Assembly: GCA_014730295.1 (NCBI GenBank)
Contig: WJIN01000293.1
Location: forward strand, 1-15,595
Direction: 5' to 3'
Source of the DNA: Promethearchaeota archaeon
Lineage (GTDB): Archaea > Asgardarchaeota > Lokiarchaeia > Sigynarchaeales > SOKP01
Length of the DNA stretch: 15,595 nt
Notes under the pieces: generated by a model
Told to the model about the DNA's origin: nothing
What the model saw: only the letters and a program-made list of their open reading frames with translations
The model's database searches: none
Translations under genes and position numbers: made by a program
Shown here: positions 14,848-15,595 of the stretch, in pieces
Numbering within the stretch: position 1 is the first letter of the stretch
Layout of the letters: every line of letters starts with the position of its first letter

Positions 14848-15392
14848 ATGAGAAATCAGCAAGATGGCAGCGGTCTATTATTGATGAAATAATCCAAGAA
14901 TTTCCACAAAAATGGATTGAAGTTAATCCAAAACATCACGCTTGGAAGGATCGTATAAAGATTGAAATAGAGAAAATATTGAAGTATATAAATTTTTTGA
15001 GACGTACTCAAACACGTCCATGGTTTAAACTATTTCCTGATAAAAATCCAAGATATAATTATTTGGTGTGGTCTGGAAATTTAATTATTCCCGAAAAACC
15101 GGAAATAAATTTTGAAATAAAGGTATTATTAACATCAGAATACCCAAAAGTCTGTCCAAGATGTTTTGCTGAAGAAAAGATCCTCAATTTTTGCGGAAAA
15201 ATTTTTATAAAAAACATTTGGGAACAAAATAATAAGAAATATGTAATGATCTGTCATGAGCACATGGCAAATACCGAAGCTTGGAACGAACGACTTGGAA
15301 TAGCGCATTTTTTTATTAGACAAATTTGGGTTTGGTGGGCAGCTCAACAAAATATTATCATTAATGAGTTTGATAAAAAAAAAAATCTATAA
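14844..15392 (+). CDS. UFC1-like E2 conjugating enzyme
   Basis: 182 residues from GTG 14844. It accepts the modifier from the E1 on a cysteine and transfers it to lysine. After an N-terminal helical extension (1-55), the UFC1 order is visible: helix AWKDRIKIEIEKILKYI (UFC1 LWVQRLKEEYQSLIRYV), PWFKLFPDKN (UFC1 DWFRLESNKE), strand WSGNLIIP, INFEIKVLLTSEYP (UFC1 FDIEFDIPITYP), then C137 in YVMICHEHM and W147, GIAHFF (UFC1 KICLTDH, LW, GLAHLM), and a Trp-rich last helix. C137 is the likely catalytic residue, equal to UFC1 Cys116. The HPN motif of ubiquitin E2s is absent, as in UFC1, and the UFC1 TAK triplet is also not seen. Between YP and C137 there are about 12 extra residues and a CPRC pair (C104/C107) plus C117, which may bind zinc. 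Confidence 0.85.
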   Translation: MNEKSARWQRSIIDEIIQEFPQKWIEVNPKHHAWKDRIKIEIEKILKYINFLRRTQTRPWFKLFPDKNPRYNYLVWSGNLIIPEKPEINFEIKVLLTSEYPKVCPRCFAEEKILNFCGKIFIKNIWEQNNKKYVMICHEHMANTEAWNERLGIAHFFIRQIWVWWAAQQNIIINEFDKKKNL

Positions 15393-15431
15393 TTCTATTT
15401 ACGGAATAGGTTACTTTTCTTTAAGTTAAGC

Positions 15432-15460
15432 ATAATTTTTAATGTATCATTTTTTATGTT
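15432..15460 (+). terminator. T-rich tracts after the E2 gene, possible archaeal terminator
   Basis: Runs of five and six T on the coding strand lie 40-65 bases after the E2 stop and before the next gene. Archaeal transcription often ends at such tracts without a hairpin. AT-richness makes chance possible. Confidence 0.3.
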
Positions 15461-15504
15461 CTTATCACCTAATTATTTGAATAATCTTAGAAATGTGAAA
15501 AAAT

Positions 15505-15595
15505 ATGGAAGCAAAAGTTATAGAAACAAAAACAGATAGCGTGATTATATACCAAAAAGGAGTTCAAATTACTCAGATCGGGGAAATTAATCTTG
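15505..15595 (+). CDS. Start of a DUF4140/DUF4139-like protein (3' end outside window)
   Basis: Thirty codons from ATG 15505 are visible and open to the edge. The peptide MEAKVIETKTDSVIIYQKGV then QITQIGEIN fits the first strands of DUF4140, where the common pattern is 'i..V.vY.dgA.vtR.gev.l'. These proteins (also called mucoidy inhibitor A family) normally have a coiled coil and a DUF4139 beta domain; their function is unknown. With so little sequence the call is tentative. It is separate from the conjugation locus by 112 bp. Confidence 0.5.
   Translation, partial: MEAKVIETKTDSVIIYQKGVQITQIGEINL

Overview
The window looks like a low-GC archaeal chromosome segment, most likely from an Asgard archaeon. 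The reasons are the very AT-rich composition, a mixture of ATG, GTG and TTG starts, TATA-like promoter elements, and an E1/E2/ubiquitin-fold gene set whose closest resemblance is to eukaryotic proteins. The lineage is an inference, because there is no rRNA or other taxonomic marker here.

Layout. (1) Positions 1-1337 hold the 3' part of a YprA/MrfA/Hrq1-type DEAH helicase with a DUF1998 zinc cluster. (2) Positions about 1516-8590 hold a same-strand tandem array of one gene family: seven apparently intact members, one member whose start is frameshifted at a TTTG tetranucleotide repeat, one pseudogene with three indels, and a short C-terminal remnant. Each full member has about four hydrophobic membrane segments followed by a cytosolic winged-helix domain with a PCI-like pattern and a conserved YFKST..(V/I)AFDQQANI.EID tail. 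(3) Positions 8579-11146, minus strand, hold an SPFH/stomatin-like coiled-coil protein and a multi-winged-helix protein whose C-terminus resembles the EAP30 (Vps22/Vps36) tandem winged helix. (4) Positions 11338-15392, plus strand and divergent from region 3, hold a compact conjugation locus: a beta-barrel/zinc-ribbon protein, an E1, a JAMM protease, a ubiquitin-fold modifier and an E2. (5) Positions 15393-15595 hold a T-rich intergenic stretch and the start of a DUF4140/DUF4139-like gene.

The main result is in region 4. The E1, E2 and modifier do not look like canonical ubiquitin components; they look like the UFM1 pathway (UBA5, UFC1, UFM1). The E1 has the short single-domain UBA5 architecture with the catalytic context PCVASLPST, where human UBA5 has VCAASLPTT. 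The E2 has the UFC1 pattern of IC, then W, then G(I/L)AH. The modifier ends in a single Val-Gly, as mature UFM1 does, instead of Gly-Gly. The modifier is encoded already ending in Gly, so no maturation protease should be needed. The adjacent JAMM metalloprotease is therefore best read as a deconjugating enzyme in place of the cysteine UFSPs of eukaryotes. No obvious RING or UFL1-type E3 is seen.

Eukaryotic UFMylation uses an E3 built from winged-helix proteins (UFL1 with membrane-anchored DDRGK1). The neighbouring winged-helix protein and the array of membrane-anchored winged-helix proteins are therefore candidates for ligase, adaptor or substrate-recruiting parts of this system, but this link rests only on proximity and architecture.
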